Assembly (NCBI GenBank): GCA_018266075.1 | Contig: JAFEBB010000019.1 | Coordinates: 53,005 to 117,004 of the forward strand | Reading direction: 5' to 3' | Origin: Deltaproteobacteria bacterium | Lineage (GTDB): Bacteria; Myxococcota; Myxococcia; Myxococcales; SZAS-1 | Length of the DNA stretch: 64,000 nucleotides | Shown here: positions 17,356-26,594 of the stretch, one piece after another | Position numbering within the stretch: the first letter of the stretch is position 1 | How the letters are laid out: the number at the start of each line of letters is the position of its first letter | Notes under the pieces: model-generated | The model's input: only the letters and a program-made list of their open reading frames with translations | What the model was told of the DNA's origin: nothing | Database searches by the model: none | Translations under genes and position numbers: made by a program

Positions 17356-18267
17356 CTACCCCAGCCCCATGCGGGTCAACACGTTGCGCAGATCGTCGGG
17401 CAGGGGCGCCTCGACGCCCACGCGCTGGCCGCTCGCGGGGTCGGGGAAGGCGAGCTTCCACGCGTGGAGCGCGTGTCGACCGGGGCTCGCGGGGTGCTCG
17501 CGGGTCTCGCGCGGGCCGTAGATGGCGTCGCCGAGCACGGGCAGGCCAGACTCCGCGAGCTGCACGCGGATCTGGTGCGTCCGGCCGGTGTCGAGGTGGA
17601 TCTGCAAGAGCGCCGCGCCGTCGTGCGACGCGAGCGTCTTCCACGCGAGCCGCGCGCGCCGCGCACTCCTGGCGAGCGTGGTGTAGCGCCGCGGATCTTT
17701 CGGATCCCGCGCGTAGGCCGTGTCGAGCTTGCCCTCCGGCGCCGGCTGCCCGATGACGATGGCGAGATATATCTTTTCAATCGCGCCTTCATCGAAGGCG
17801 GCCTTGAGCGCGGCCACGGCGGCGTCGGTCTTCGCGAGCAGCAGGCACCCCGAGGTCTGCTTGTCGAGCCGGTGCACCACGCCGGGCTGCGCCTTGCCCA
17901 GCACGTCCCAGCCCTGGAGCTGCGTCGCCAGCGCGCCCACCACCGAGGGCAGCTTTCCCTCGGGCTCGACGTTCAAGCCCGCGGGCTTGTCGATCGCCAC
18001 GACCGCGGCGCTCTCGTGGAGCACGGGCAGCTTCGCGTCGGAGCCGGGGAGGTCCGCGCGCGCGGGCTCGGGCTTGGCGAACGTGACCACGTCGCCGGCG
18101 TACAAGCGCCGCAGCGGCTTGGGCACCTTGCCGCGGATCCGGATCGCGCCTTGCGCGAGCCACGCGGCGATGCGCTCGGGGTTCGCGCCGGGGATCGATT
18201 TCTGGAGGAAGCGATCGAGGCGCTCGCCGTGGTGCGCGGCGTCGACGACCAGCTCCTGGGCGGCCAT
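17356..18267 (-). CDS. RluA-family 23S rRNA/tRNA pseudouridine synthase
   Basis: A 303-aa enzyme with an N-terminal S4 RNA-binding domain (about 12-65) and the RluA catalytic domain. The signature HRLDKQTSG gives the catalytic Asp at residue 135. AIDKPAGLNVEP and LDTGRTHQIRVQL are further family blocks. RluC/RluD-type enzymes modify 23S rRNA at fixed uridines; the exact target cannot be told from the sequence. It is followed three bases later on the same strand by nothing else, and its start is three bases from the stop of the upstream 199-aa gene, so the two likely form an operon. Confidence 0.92.
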   Translation of the reverse strand: MAAQELVVDAAHHGERLDRFLQKSIPGANPERIAAWLAQGAIRIRGKVPKPLRRLYAGDVVTFAKPEPARADLPGSDAKLPVLHESAAVVAIDKPAGLNVEPEGKLPSVVGALATQLQGWDVLGKAQPGVVHRLDKQTSGCLLLAKTDAAVAALKAAFDEGAIEKIYLAIVIGQPAPEGKLDTAYARDPKDPRRYTTLARSARRARLAWKTLASHDGAALLQIHLDTGRTHQIRVQLAESGLPVLGDAIYGPRETREHPASPGRHALHAWKLAFPDPASGQRVGVEAPLPDDLRNVLTRMGLG

Positions 18268-18270
18268 GGG

Positions 18271-18870
18271 CTACTTCTGTTCGCCGGAGAGGTACTGGAG
18301 GATCACTTCGTCGAGGCTCTTCTCGCTGATGAGGTCTTCGCCGAAGAGCGTCTCCGCGCCCTCCTCGATGATCTTGGGCGCCTCTTGCAGCTCGCGCGCG
18401 GCGATCACTTCCGGCGGCAGCGGCTTGGGCTCGAAGGGCGACGGCGGCGCGATCGTCGTGAGCTGGATCGGCGACGCCGCGGGCTTCGGCTTCGCCTGGA
18501 TCGGCGCGGTGGGCACCACGTTCAGCGGCTTGGGCGCGGAGCCCGTGTCGAGCACGCCGGGCTGGTAGCTCTTGGCCTTGTCGGCGTTGGCGGCGTCGAT
18601 CTCGTCGTAGGTGCCGCTGACGAGGTTGCGCAACATCTCCTTGTGCTGCTCCTCCATGAGCTGGCGAACCAGCTCGGGGAGATCCGAAGCACCGAGGATG
18701 TCGGCGTAGCTCGTCTTCTTGGTGGCGAGGATGTTACCGCCCACGAAGAGGTGCGTGATGATGTGCGGGGTGGAGACGCCACTGTCCTCGGTCTGGACGT
18801 GGTACGCCTTCCCCTTGTGCTTGATGTTGTGGTTGAAGCCGGTGACCGCTTTCTCGAACGGCTTGGCCAT
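18271..18870 (-). CDS. Conserved hypothetical protein
   Basis: This 199-aa protein opens with FNHNIKHKGKAYHVQTEDSG, a compact beta-rich segment followed by TPHIITHLFVGGNILATKKTSYAD, which looks strongly conserved and of low variability. I associate similar sequences with deltaproteobacterial hypothetical proteins but cannot name a function. A helix (DLPELVRQLMEEQHKEMLRNL) follows, then a Pro/Ala/Lys-rich tether and a short acidic helical C-terminus (SEKSLDEVILQYL). There is no signal peptide or membrane segment. It is upstream of and probably cotranscribed with the pseudouridine synthase. Confidence 0.8.
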   Translation of the reverse strand: MAKPFEKAVTGFNHNIKHKGKAYHVQTEDSGVSTPHIITHLFVGGNILATKKTSYADILGASDLPELVRQLMEEQHKEMLRNLVSGTYDEIDAANADKAKSYQPGVLDTGSAPKPLNVVPTAPIQAKPKPAASPIQLTTIAPPSPFEPKPLPPEVIAARELQEAPKIIEEGAETLFGEDLISEKSLDEVILQYLSGEQK

Positions 18871-18975
18871 GGTGGTGCGGTCTCGTGAGGCAGAAGCGGA
18901 GCGGGTTGCTGCGCGGATCCAGTGTAAGCGCGCCTACGCGGTACCCGCAAGACAACGGCCAAACGGTGCTGCGAG

Positions 18976-19779
<804 letters not shown>

Positions 19780-19920
19780 CCGTGCTCCCGAGCTCTGCGT
19801 GCTGCGCATTGCAAGCCGCCCGCCGGCCCGCAAGTCCGCGCCAACAGCGGAGCTGCGACAGGTGATGTCGCTCGGGGTGCGGCCTCGCGTCAAGCCGGTG
19901 CGGCCGAATGCCCGCAAGCA

Positions 19921-19957
19921 TCGAGCCCCTCCCGGCGCCTGGCCGGAAGGGGCTCGA
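19921..19957 (-). terminator. Strong 16-bp hairpin downstream of the Ig-like lipoprotein gene
   Basis: TCGAGCCCCTCCCGGC (19921-19936) pairs with GCCGGAAGGGGCTCGA (19942-19957) with one mismatch and a five-base loop. It begins 16 bases past the stop of the minus-strand lipoprotein gene (19974). The bases after it on that strand (TGCTTGCGGG) are only weakly T-rich. The 194-bp gap 19780-19973 shows no gene. Confidence 0.7.
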
Positions 19958-19973
19958 GCGTGCTGCAAGGCGA

Positions 19974-21290
19974 TTAGCAGCCGGAGCCGTTGGTGCCGCA
20001 GGTCTCCATGGTCACCGTCGTGTCGTTCGCGGCGCCCGAGAGCAGCGTGGTGGCGCGGGTGGCGCCCCAGGTCGGGACCGCCGCGCCGTGGCTGGAGTAG
20101 CCGAAGAGCTGGATGACCACGTCGCCGCCGGGGAACTGCTGCCAGGAGAAGACGTTGTTCGGCTGGTCGCCGCAGGGGTAGCGCGTGGTGCCCGGGTTCT
20201 GGCCGCTGATCTCGTTGCCGTTGCCGTCCGTGACGCTCAGCGAGACCTCGGTCACGCCCGCCGCCGCACAGCTCGCCGCGTTGGCGAAGTTGTACGAGAG
20301 GTCCCACGACCCGTAGAGCGGCGCGAGGTAGCTGGTGACCTGGGTGATGGGCGCGCTGACCACCATGGTCTGGGTGGTGGAGTAGATGGCGTTCCCGTTC
20401 GCGTCGAGGCCGTCGAGCACGACCGTGTAGCTGCCCGCGTTGAGCGGCCCGACGCTGCTGCCTTGGACGCCGCCCTGGCTGCAAGGCACCACCGACGGCG
20501 CGAAGTTGTTGATGGTGATCTGCACGTTCGAGACACCGGCCGTGGCGCAGCTGAGCTGGTTGTTCTGCGCGTCGAGGAAGCCCCAGCGGAGTTGTAGCGT
20601 CGCGTTCGAGGAGTAGGTCTGCGCCAGCGCCACGGTCACCGACTGGTCCCCATCAATGAAGGCGGTGTTGCTGCCCACGTAGAGCGGGTTGTCATTCGAA
20701 TCGAGCGCGTTCACGGTCACCGGGTAGGTACCGGGCCCGAAGTTGGTGAGCACGATGCCCTGCGAACCCGACGTGCTGCAGGGGTAGTAGCCGTTGTTGT
20801 CGAGCGCCTCGCCGGGGATCGTGACCTGGACGTGGTCGACGCCTGCCTCGGCGCAGTTGATGTTGTTCGGGAAGGCCCAGAACACGGTGAGGTTGCCGGG
20901 CTGCTGGGTCGACATCGACTGCAGGATCACCGAGACCGTTACATCGCCATTCACCGTGAAAGTGCCGCTCGACGTGTAGCGCTGGTGACCGGTGAAGTCG
21001 ATCGCGCTCACCGTGAACGAGTACGCGCCGGGCGCGAAGTTCAGCAACTGGACGCCCTGGATGCCGTTCAGGTTGCAGGGGTACACGCCGCCGTTGTCGA
21101 GCACCTCGCCGGCGATGGTGACCTGCATGTGGTCGATGAAGCTTGAGCAGCTCGTGCCATCGCCGAAGCTCCACTCCATGTTCACGTCGCCCGCCACCGC
21201 CGGCGGCGGCGTGGTGTCATGCTCGCGGATCACGCAGCCGCTGCTGACGGCGGCCATCAAGACGGTTGCCAGCAGGATTTGGGTACGCAT
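19974..21290 (-). CDS. Lipoprotein with four Ig-like repeats
   Basis: A 438-aa lipoprotein with leader MRTQILLATVLMAAVSSGC (Cys19) and no enzyme motif. The mature part is four copies of a beta-sandwich module of about 90-100 aa. Each starts with a short strand and Trp or Tyr (NMEWSFGDG, TVFWAFPNN, QLRWGFLDA, DLSYNFANA). Each then has a Cys before V..VQVTI and a second Cys in YPC or VPC, so each module has its own disulfide. Copies 1 and 2 are closest (both have DNxGxYPC). A single-module relative is encoded next door. Probable cell-surface or adhesion role by architecture only. Confidence 0.85.
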   Translation of the reverse strand: MRTQILLATVLMAAVSSGCVIREHDTTPPPAVAGDVNMEWSFGDGTSCSSFIDHMQVTIAGEVLDNGGVYPCNLNGIQGVQLLNFAPGAYSFTVSAIDFTGHQRYTSSGTFTVNGDVTVSVILQSMSTQQPGNLTVFWAFPNNINCAEAGVDHVQVTIPGEALDNNGYYPCSTSGSQGIVLTNFGPGTYPVTVNALDSNDNPLYVGSNTAFIDGDQSVTVALAQTYSSNATLQLRWGFLDAQNNQLSCATAGVSNVQITINNFAPSVVPCSQGGVQGSSVGPLNAGSYTVVLDGLDANGNAIYSTTQTMVVSAPITQVTSYLAPLYGSWDLSYNFANAASCAAAGVTEVSLSVTDGNGNEISGQNPGTTRYPCGDQPNNVFSWQQFPGGDVVIQLFGYSSHGAAVPTWGATRATTLLSGAANDTTVTMETCGTNGSGC

Positions 21291-21352
21291 GGGATTTAGC
21301 CCTCGTTGCTCGGCCTGATCGCGCAAATGGACGTCGGTGCCCGCCCGGGCAT

Positions 21353-21712
21353 TCACGGCGGGAGGTTCAGGTTCAAATCAAAGCTGTTCGCGCCCGCGTG
21401 GATCACGGCCGTGCCGCTGGCCTCGTAGGTGCGCGCGCCGTCAGCGGAAAATCCGGAGACGTCGTAGGTGTAGGTGCCAATCGCCAGCTGGGTGTAGCTC
21501 GCGGGCGCCTGGGAGCAGGCGAAGCTGTCGTTGGCCACGCTGCCGCCGCTGGAGTCGAAGAGCCGGACGTTGACGCTCGTCACACTTGCGGTGGTGCAGT
21601 TCGTCCCCGCGAACCTCCACGTGACCGAGAGGTCGCCGCGCGCGGGGCTGGCCTCCACGGCGCAGCCGGAGGCGGCCAGGACACACGCGCACAAAGCGAG
21701 GCGCTTCGTCAC
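21353..21712 (-). CDS. Single-module Ig-like lipoprotein
   Basis: A 119-aa lipoprotein related to the adjacent four-repeat protein: DLSVTWRFAGTNCTTASVTSVNVRL followed by a second Cys (FACSQAP) and GTYTYDVSGF aligns with one module of the neighbour. The leader is VTKRLALCACVLAASGC. The GTG at 21712 follows GGGGAA; a TTG one codon earlier is possible. It is first in the pair, 62 bases upstream of the larger gene, and divergent from tolQ across 245 bp. The two probably arose by duplication. Confidence 0.82.
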   Translation of the reverse strand: MTKRLALCACVLAASGCAVEASPARGDLSVTWRFAGTNCTTASVTSVNVRLFDSSGGSVANDSFACSQAPASYTQLAIGTYTYDVSGFSADGARTYEASGTAVIHAGANSFDLNLNLPP

Positions 21713-21957
21713 CAAAGATTCCCCGGATGCGGCGCGGCCGGTCCGCGCGCCGGAGTGCGATTCTCCGACAGCACCGCGCAGAGTCAACCCTCAAACCAGC
21801 CGCGGGTTGCCCCTGGGAATCGCTGGCGGTCCGCGGGGTTCTGGCCCCGCGCGACGGCGCGCGTCGAAATTGACCCCTCCGGCCCAGGGTGCTAGACCTC
21901 TGGGCCCCGAAAGCCTTCGTTCTTTCGCACCTTTGAACCCTCACCCGGGCCGGTGCC

Positions 21958-22665
21958 ATGACCCAACTTCCTCCCCTCTTCGCCGCTGGACTCGACTACT
22001 GGGAGATCATCAGCCAGGCGGGCCTGGTGGAGAAGTTCGTGCTGCTGCTGCTGGTGGCGGCCTCCATCGCCTCCTGGACGATCATCTTCCGCAAGTGGCT
22101 GCACCTTCGGAAGGCCGAGGGTGAGAGCGCGCAGTTCCTCGAGACTTTCTGGTCGAGCAAGCGCCTGGACGCCATCTACCAGGCGGCCGAGAAGCTCGGT
22201 CAGAGCCCCGTGAGCCAGGTCTTCCGCGCGGGCTACATCGAGCTCAGCAAGCTCACCGGCGAAGGCGGCCAGGGCGACAAGAGCATGCGCGAGCTCGGCG
22301 GCGGCATCGAGAACGTCGAGCGCGCGCTCCATCGCGCCAGCGTGGCGGAGAGCACGCACCTGGAAGCGACGGTCCCGTTCCTGGGCACCTGCGCCGCGGC
22401 CGCGCCGTTCGTCGGCTTGTTCGGCACGGTGTGGGGCATCATGAACGCGTTCAACGACATCTACGCCCAGGGCAACGCGAACCTGGCCACCGTCGCCAAG
22501 CCCATCAGCCACGCGCTGATCGCGACGGCGATGGGTTTGTTCGCCGCGATTCCGGCGGTGGTCTTCTACAACTCCTTCAACTCGAAGATCCGCGTGCTCG
22601 ACTCGGAGATGTCGAACTTCTCGAGCGACTTCCTCAACATCGTGAAGCGCCACTTCTTCAAGTAG
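21958..22665 (+). CDS. tolQ: TolQ/ExbB-family proton channel subunit
   Basis: A 235-aa inner-membrane protein with the three-helix MotA/TolQ/ExbB layout: helix 1 around residues 25-45, a cytoplasmic loop, then helices 2 and 3 (LGTCAAAAPFVGLFGTVWGIMNAF and ISHALIATAMGLFAAIPAVVFYNSF). It forms the proton channel that energises outer-membrane tethering or uptake together with the TolR and TolA-like products encoded next. The block is tolQ-tolR-tolA; no tolB, pal or ybgF-like gene follows here. Confidence 0.93.
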   Translation: MTQLPPLFAAGLDYWEIISQAGLVEKFVLLLLVAASIASWTIIFRKWLHLRKAEGESAQFLETFWSSKRLDAIYQAAEKLGQSPVSQVFRAGYIELSKLTGEGGQGDKSMRELGGGIENVERALHRASVAESTHLEATVPFLGTCAAAAPFVGLFGTVWGIMNAFNDIYAQGNANLATVAKPISHALIATAMGLFAAIPAVVFYNSFNSKIRVLDSEMSNFSSDFLNIVKRHFFK

Positions 22666-22674
22666 GAGCGCGCG

Positions 22675-23130
22675 ATGGCCTTCTCCACCGGCGGCGGACG
22701 CGGCAAAGGGCTCTCCGACATCAACGTCACGCCGCTCGTCGACGTGATGCTGGTGCTGCTCATCATCTTCATGGTCACCGCGCCGCTGATTCAGCAGGGC
22801 GTGAAGATCGATCTGCCGAAAACCAAGGCCGCGCAGATGGACGACAAGAAGCACAACCTCGTCCTGATGATCGACAAAGACGGCCAGATATTCCTCGACG
22901 ACGTGAACGTCCCGCGCGAGCAGCTCGAGGACATGCTCAAGGCCAACAAGAAGGTGCAGGACAACGAAGAGGTCGACATCAAGGCCGACCGCAACCTGCC
23001 CTACGGCAACGTCGTCGACGTAATGGCCAAGGCCCAGAGCGCCGGCGTCACCAACATCGGCATGGTCACGGATCCGGGCGGCACGGCCGACCCGGACAAC
23101 AAGCCACCGCCCACGAAGAAGAAGCACTAG
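22675..23130 (+). CDS. tolR: TolR/ExbD-family protein
   Basis: A 151-aa protein with a single N-terminal membrane helix carrying the essential Asp (NVTPLVDVMLVLLIIFMV, Asp23) and a periplasmic domain with LPYGNVVDVMAKAQSAGV, the typical ExbD/TolR signature. It couples the proton channel to TolA/TonB. It starts nine bases after tolQ, so it is cotranscribed. The extreme C-terminus is Pro/Lys-rich (PPPTKKKH). Confidence 0.92.
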   Translation: MAFSTGGGRGKGLSDINVTPLVDVMLVLLIIFMVTAPLIQQGVKIDLPKTKAAQMDDKKHNLVLMIDKDGQIFLDDVNVPREQLEDMLKANKKVQDNEEVDIKADRNLPYGNVVDVMAKAQSAGVTNIGMVTDPGGTADPDNKPPPTKKKH

Positions 23131-23171
23131 ACCGATTCGAGGGAAACGCGCGTTTGATCTGAACGGATCCG

Positions 23172-23885
23172 ATGTCGACCACGGCCCTCCATCTCGCGAA
23201 ACGCGACAGCGCGGGTCCCGCAATCGGGATGTCGATCGGCTTTCACGTGCTGCTCGTGGCCGTGGCCTGGTTCTTCTCGCGCGACTCCGGTCCGCGCATC
23301 GACCTCAACAAGCCCATCGAGGCGCACCTGGTTCGGCTCGGCGAGAAGCGCGACGAGAAGCTCTTGCCGCGCATGGACAACAACGCACCGCCGCCTGCGC
23401 CGGAGCCTGTCGCGATCCCCGACAAGCCGTCGCCGAGCGCGCCCATCGAGCCGAAGAAGCAGCAGCCCAAGCCGCAGCCGAAGAAGGACGTGACGAAGGA
23501 TCTCTTCGCCGCGTTCGATAAGACCAAGCCCATCCACCAGGACAAGGTGACCGGCCAGGCAGACGGCGATGTGAACGGCGATGTCGACAACGCGAGTGAA
23601 GGCGAGCGCTACTTCGGGCTCATCTCCTCGCGCGTGAAGCGCAACTACGACGTCTCCAACGCCATCTCCGACGCCGAGCGCGTGAAGCTCGTGGCCAACA
23701 TCGCCATCTACATCGACGCGCAGGGCAACGTGGTGCGCACGGAGTGGGTGCAGAAGAGCGGCAACGATCAGTTCGACGCCGCGGTGAAGTCGGCCGTGGC
23801 GCGCGCCGCGCCGTTCCCGCCGCCGCCGCAGTTCCTCGCGGCGAGCCTGTCCAAGCAAGGCGTGGCGCTCAAGTTCCGGCCGTAG
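23172..23885 (+). CDS. TolA/TonB-like energy transducer
   Basis: A 237-aa protein with an N-terminal membrane anchor (about 17-36), a Pro/Lys linker (PKKQQPKPQPKKD) and a C-terminal TonB-type domain (about 145-237). The end has RVKRNYDVSNAISDAERVKL, IYIDAQGNVVRTEWVQKSGN and FDAAVKSAVARAAPFPPP, the usual TonB/TolA_C pattern. It should span the periplasm and pass force from TolQR to the outer membrane. By position with tolQR it is the TolA counterpart. Its stop abuts the stop of the convergent small gene. Confidence 0.9.
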   Translation: MSTTALHLAKRDSAGPAIGMSIGFHVLLVAVAWFFSRDSGPRIDLNKPIEAHLVRLGEKRDEKLLPRMDNNAPPPAPEPVAIPDKPSPSAPIEPKKQQPKPQPKKDVTKDLFAAFDKTKPIHQDKVTGQADGDVNGDVDNASEGERYFGLISSRVKRNYDVSNAISDAERVKLVANIAIYIDAQGNVVRTEWVQKSGNDQFDAAVKSAVARAAPFPPPPQFLAASLSKQGVALKFRP

Positions 23886-24239
23886 TCAGGGCCAGGGCTT
23901 CAGCAGACGCCACTGCGCGCCGTCGATCGCGACGCACTTCTCGAGGAGCTTGCGCACGTCGTCTTCGCCGTACGCGCTTTGATCGACGTACGAGAGCCAC
24001 TCGGCAATTTTCGCGAGCCCGTCGAGCTTGCCGCTCTCACGATTGCCGTTGTCCGTGAGCGCCGCGAGCGCGAGGTCCTCGAGCGAGAGCCGCTCTTCCA
24101 CCGCGCCCGAGCGACGCGCGCGCTGCACCGCCGACTTCGCGACCTTGAACCGCTTGCACGCCTCGTCGAGCGTCACGCCCGGCACGCGCGAGAGCTTCGC
24201 GGCGCGGAGCACGTCGGCGGAAAACGGCTTGGCGGACAT
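23886..24239 (-). CDS. Small HTH-like protein, function unknown
   Basis: This 117-aa soluble protein has a segment, GVTLDEACKRFKVAKSAVQRARRS, that fits a helix-turn-helix (Ala-X3-Phe-X-Val, then a basic second helix). The C-terminal half is helical and acidic. I start at ATG 24239; an upstream GTG at 24245 would add two residues. It may bind DNA, but no family was recognised. Convergent with the TolA-like gene and divergent from GST. Confidence 0.65.
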   Translation of the reverse strand: MSAKPFSADVLRAAKLSRVPGVTLDEACKRFKVAKSAVQRARRSGAVEERLSLEDLALAALTDNGNRESGKLDGLAKIAEWLSYVDQSAYGEDDVRKLLEKCVAIDGAQWRLLKPWP

Positions 24240-24296
24240 GGTCACCAGCTTGGCACGCGGCGGCGTTATGGTGTCGGCCCCAATTCGGGAGGGCGC

Positions 24297-24941
24297 ATGC
24301 TGAAGATCGTCATCGGCAACAAGAAGTACTCCTCGTGGTCGCTGCGCGGCTGGCTCGCGCTGGAGCTCACCGGCGCGCCGTACGAGGAGATCATCGTGGC
24401 GCTCGACATGCCCGACACCGCCGCCAACATCGCGCGCTACTCACCCAGCGGCCGCGTGCCGCTGCTCATCGACGGTGAGCTTCACATCTGGGATTCGCTC
24501 GCGATTGGCGAGTACCTGAACGAGAAGTTCCCCAACGCCGGACTCTGGCCCGCGGACTCCGCTCAGCGCGCCCGCGCGCGATCGATCGCGGCCGAGATGC
24601 ACTCGGGCTTCGCCGATCTTCGCAACGACTGCTCGATGAAGATCCTCGAGGAGAAGCCGCGCGCGCAGCTCCGGCCCGAGACGCAGAAGGATATTAACCG
24701 GATCGTTTCAATCTGGGAGGACGCGCTGAATGCGGGTGGCGGGCCGTTCCTCTTCGGCGCGAAGCCGTGCCTCGCCGACGCGTTCTACGCGCCGGTGGTC
24801 TCGCGCGTGCGCACGTACGATCTGCCCGTGTCGGCGAAGGCGAAGGCCTATTGCGACGCGATCTGGGCCTGGCCGTCGGTGCAGAAGTGGGTCGCGGGCG
24901 CAAAGGACGAGACCCTCCGCGCCCGACGCTACGAAACCTGA
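24297..24941 (+). CDS. Glutathione S-transferase family protein
   Basis: A 214-aa protein of normal GST length. The thioredoxin-fold half has KYSSWSLRGWLALELTGAPYEEI and the cis-Pro glutathione motif SGRVPLLIDGELHIWDSLAI (Val-Pro, then Asp-Ser). The helical half follows with LFGAKPCLADAFYAPVVSRV, the N-cap motif. SSWSLR supplies the Ser-type activation residue. The ATG at 24297 has GGGAGG five bases upstream. No partner gene is evident. Confidence 0.93.
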   Translation: MLKIVIGNKKYSSWSLRGWLALELTGAPYEEIIVALDMPDTAANIARYSPSGRVPLLIDGELHIWDSLAIGEYLNEKFPNAGLWPADSAQRARARSIAAEMHSGFADLRNDCSMKILEEKPRAQLRPETQKDINRIVSIWEDALNAGGGPFLFGAKPCLADAFYAPVVSRVRTYDLPVSAKAKAYCDAIWAWPSVQKWVAGAKDETLRARRYET

Positions 24942-25068
24942 GCGCCGCTCAGAAACGCGCGCAAGCCCTGGCGATCGCTGGCTGATTGGCTGCGGCCAAT
25001 CCGAGCAAACTCACGTGGGGGCGGGACGGACAATCCGTTTCGCAAGCCATTCCCACGCGAGGTCCGTC

Positions 25069-25947
25069 ATGAAAGTCGCCGCCAACGTCACCAAGCAGAT
25101 CCACCACCTTGAGTCGCTCGAGCACGCCGCCGTCGCCAAGCTCGACGCCGAGCAGCAGCAGTTTGATTCCGCCGTGAAGACGCTCGAGAAGGAAGAGCCG
25201 TCGATGAAGCCGACGCTCGCGAAGACTGCGAAGAGCGTCGATCACAAGTTCAGCGTGGAGCGCAGCGCCATCGAGGCCAAGTTCAAGCACGCCATCGACG
25301 CGCTGAAGGCCCAACAGCCGCCCGCCAAGCCGCAGCCGACGTCTTCGCACGGCAAGATCAACACCGTCGCCGAGGCGAACAAGTCGTTCCTCACACAGTG
25401 GGGCCGCACCAGGTTCAACTCGAGTGGCGTGCCCTACGGCTTCAAGGACTGCGCGCCCACGTCGTCGGTGATGGTGGCGGCGTCGCTGGGCCTGATGAAG
25501 GCGCCCACGCCGGGCACCGCGGAGAAAGACATCGACCACATGCGCGACCTGGAGCGCGGCCACAACACGAACGTGTCGTCGGCCACCTCGAGCAAGCAGC
25601 TCGTGAACGGCCTCAACGCGCTCGGCGGCGCGGGCACGGCGCGCTTGGAGCAGCCCTCGTTGAAGAACCTCGACCACCTCCTCGCCGACGGCCACCGCGC
25701 GGTGATCATGGGCCACCCCTGGCGCGCGTGGGGCGACTCGCTCATGAAGCAGGGCCACTACCTGAACCACCGCGATCCCGGCGAGCACGCCTGCTGCATC
25801 GTGGGCAAGACCGCCGACGGCCACTACCTCATGGGCGATCCGCTCTCGAAGAGGGGCTTCATCGAGGTCACCGACAAGCAGGTGGAAGAGTTCTGGCACG
25901 ACGCCGGCCGCGGCGCGGGCATGGTCGACGTGCGCAAGGTGAAGTGA
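25069..25947 (+). CDS. C39-like cysteine peptidase-fold protein
   Basis: A 292-aa protein without a signal peptide. Residues 1-100 are a helical coiled-coil region rich in Lys, Glu and Gln, then a Pro-rich hinge. Residues about 105-290 look like a C39/papain-type domain: FKDCAPTSSVMVAA (Cys128), GEHACCIVGKT (His240) and YLMGDPLS (Asp257) form a plausible Cys-His-Asp triad. C39 domains cut double-Gly leader peptides, but no ABC exporter or leader peptide gene is adjacent. Start ATG has GAGGT upstream. It could be a secreted effector or surface protease; this is inference. Downstream TetR begins 33 bases later. Confidence 0.7.
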   Translation: MKVAANVTKQIHHLESLEHAAVAKLDAEQQQFDSAVKTLEKEEPSMKPTLAKTAKSVDHKFSVERSAIEAKFKHAIDALKAQQPPAKPQPTSSHGKINTVAEANKSFLTQWGRTRFNSSGVPYGFKDCAPTSSVMVAASLGLMKAPTPGTAEKDIDHMRDLERGHNTNVSSATSSKQLVNGLNALGGAGTARLEQPSLKNLDHLLADGHRAVIMGHPWRAWGDSLMKQGHYLNHRDPGEHACCIVGKTADGHYLMGDPLSKRGFIEVTDKQVEEFWHDAGRGAGMVDVRKVK

Positions 25948-25979
25948 CTCGCGATAGCAGGCTGGGCGAGCATCGGGTG

Positions 25980-26594
25980 ATGACTCGCGTCCGGCGTCGC
26001 GCGCCCAAGCAGGAGCGCTCCCAGGCCACGGTGGACCACGTGCTCGTGGCCACCGCGCGCCTGCTGGAGAACGAGGGCTTGCACGCGCTCACCACCAACC
26101 GAATCGCCAGGGTTGCGGGCGTGAGCGTGGGCTCGCTGTACCAATACTTCCCGAGCAAGGAAGCGATCGTCGAAGCGCTTCAAGAGCGCCACTTCCACGA
26201 GATGGGACGCCCGTTCCTCGAGCGAATGGAGGCGCTCACGCGGGCGCCGCTGCCGCAGTTCGTGGAAGGTCTCGCAGAGCTGATGCGCACTTCGGAATTG
26301 CTCAACTCGAGGCTCTCGCGGCTGCTGCTCGCGTTTCCGCGGCGAGGAAAGCCCGAGGCGGTGAAGCACCTCGAGTCACGCTGCGCGGAGCTGCTCCACG
26401 GCTATCTCGTGCGGCTCTCGCCCAGCGCGGACGCGGATTCGCTGCGCATCCCGGCGTTCCTGGTGGTGCAAACGGTGGAAGCGCTCATCCTCGGCGTGAG
26501 CCAGACGCGACCCGCCGGTCTGAACCGCGAGCGCTTCACGCAGGAGCTCGCGAATCTCGTCGTGCGCTATCTCGCGCCGCTGCTGGGCGGCTGA
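25980..26594 (+). CDS. TetR-family transcriptional regulator
   Basis: A 204-aa regulator. The N-terminal HTH has the TetR pattern: QATVDHVLVATARLLENEGLHALTTNRIARVAGVSVGSLYQYFPSKEAIVEAL. The C-terminal helical half is a ligand-binding domain. ATG 25980 overlaps a GTG codon just before it, so either may start. Its own target is unknown; it lies next to the C39-like gene and ends abutting the minus-strand membrane gene. Confidence 0.9.
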   Translation: MTRVRRRAPKQERSQATVDHVLVATARLLENEGLHALTTNRIARVAGVSVGSLYQYFPSKEAIVEALQERHFHEMGRPFLERMEALTRAPLPQFVEGLAELMRTSELLNSRLSRLLLAFPRRGKPEAVKHLESRCAELLHGYLVRLSPSADADSLRIPAFLVVQTVEALILGVSQTRPAGLNRERFTQELANLVVRYLAPLLGG

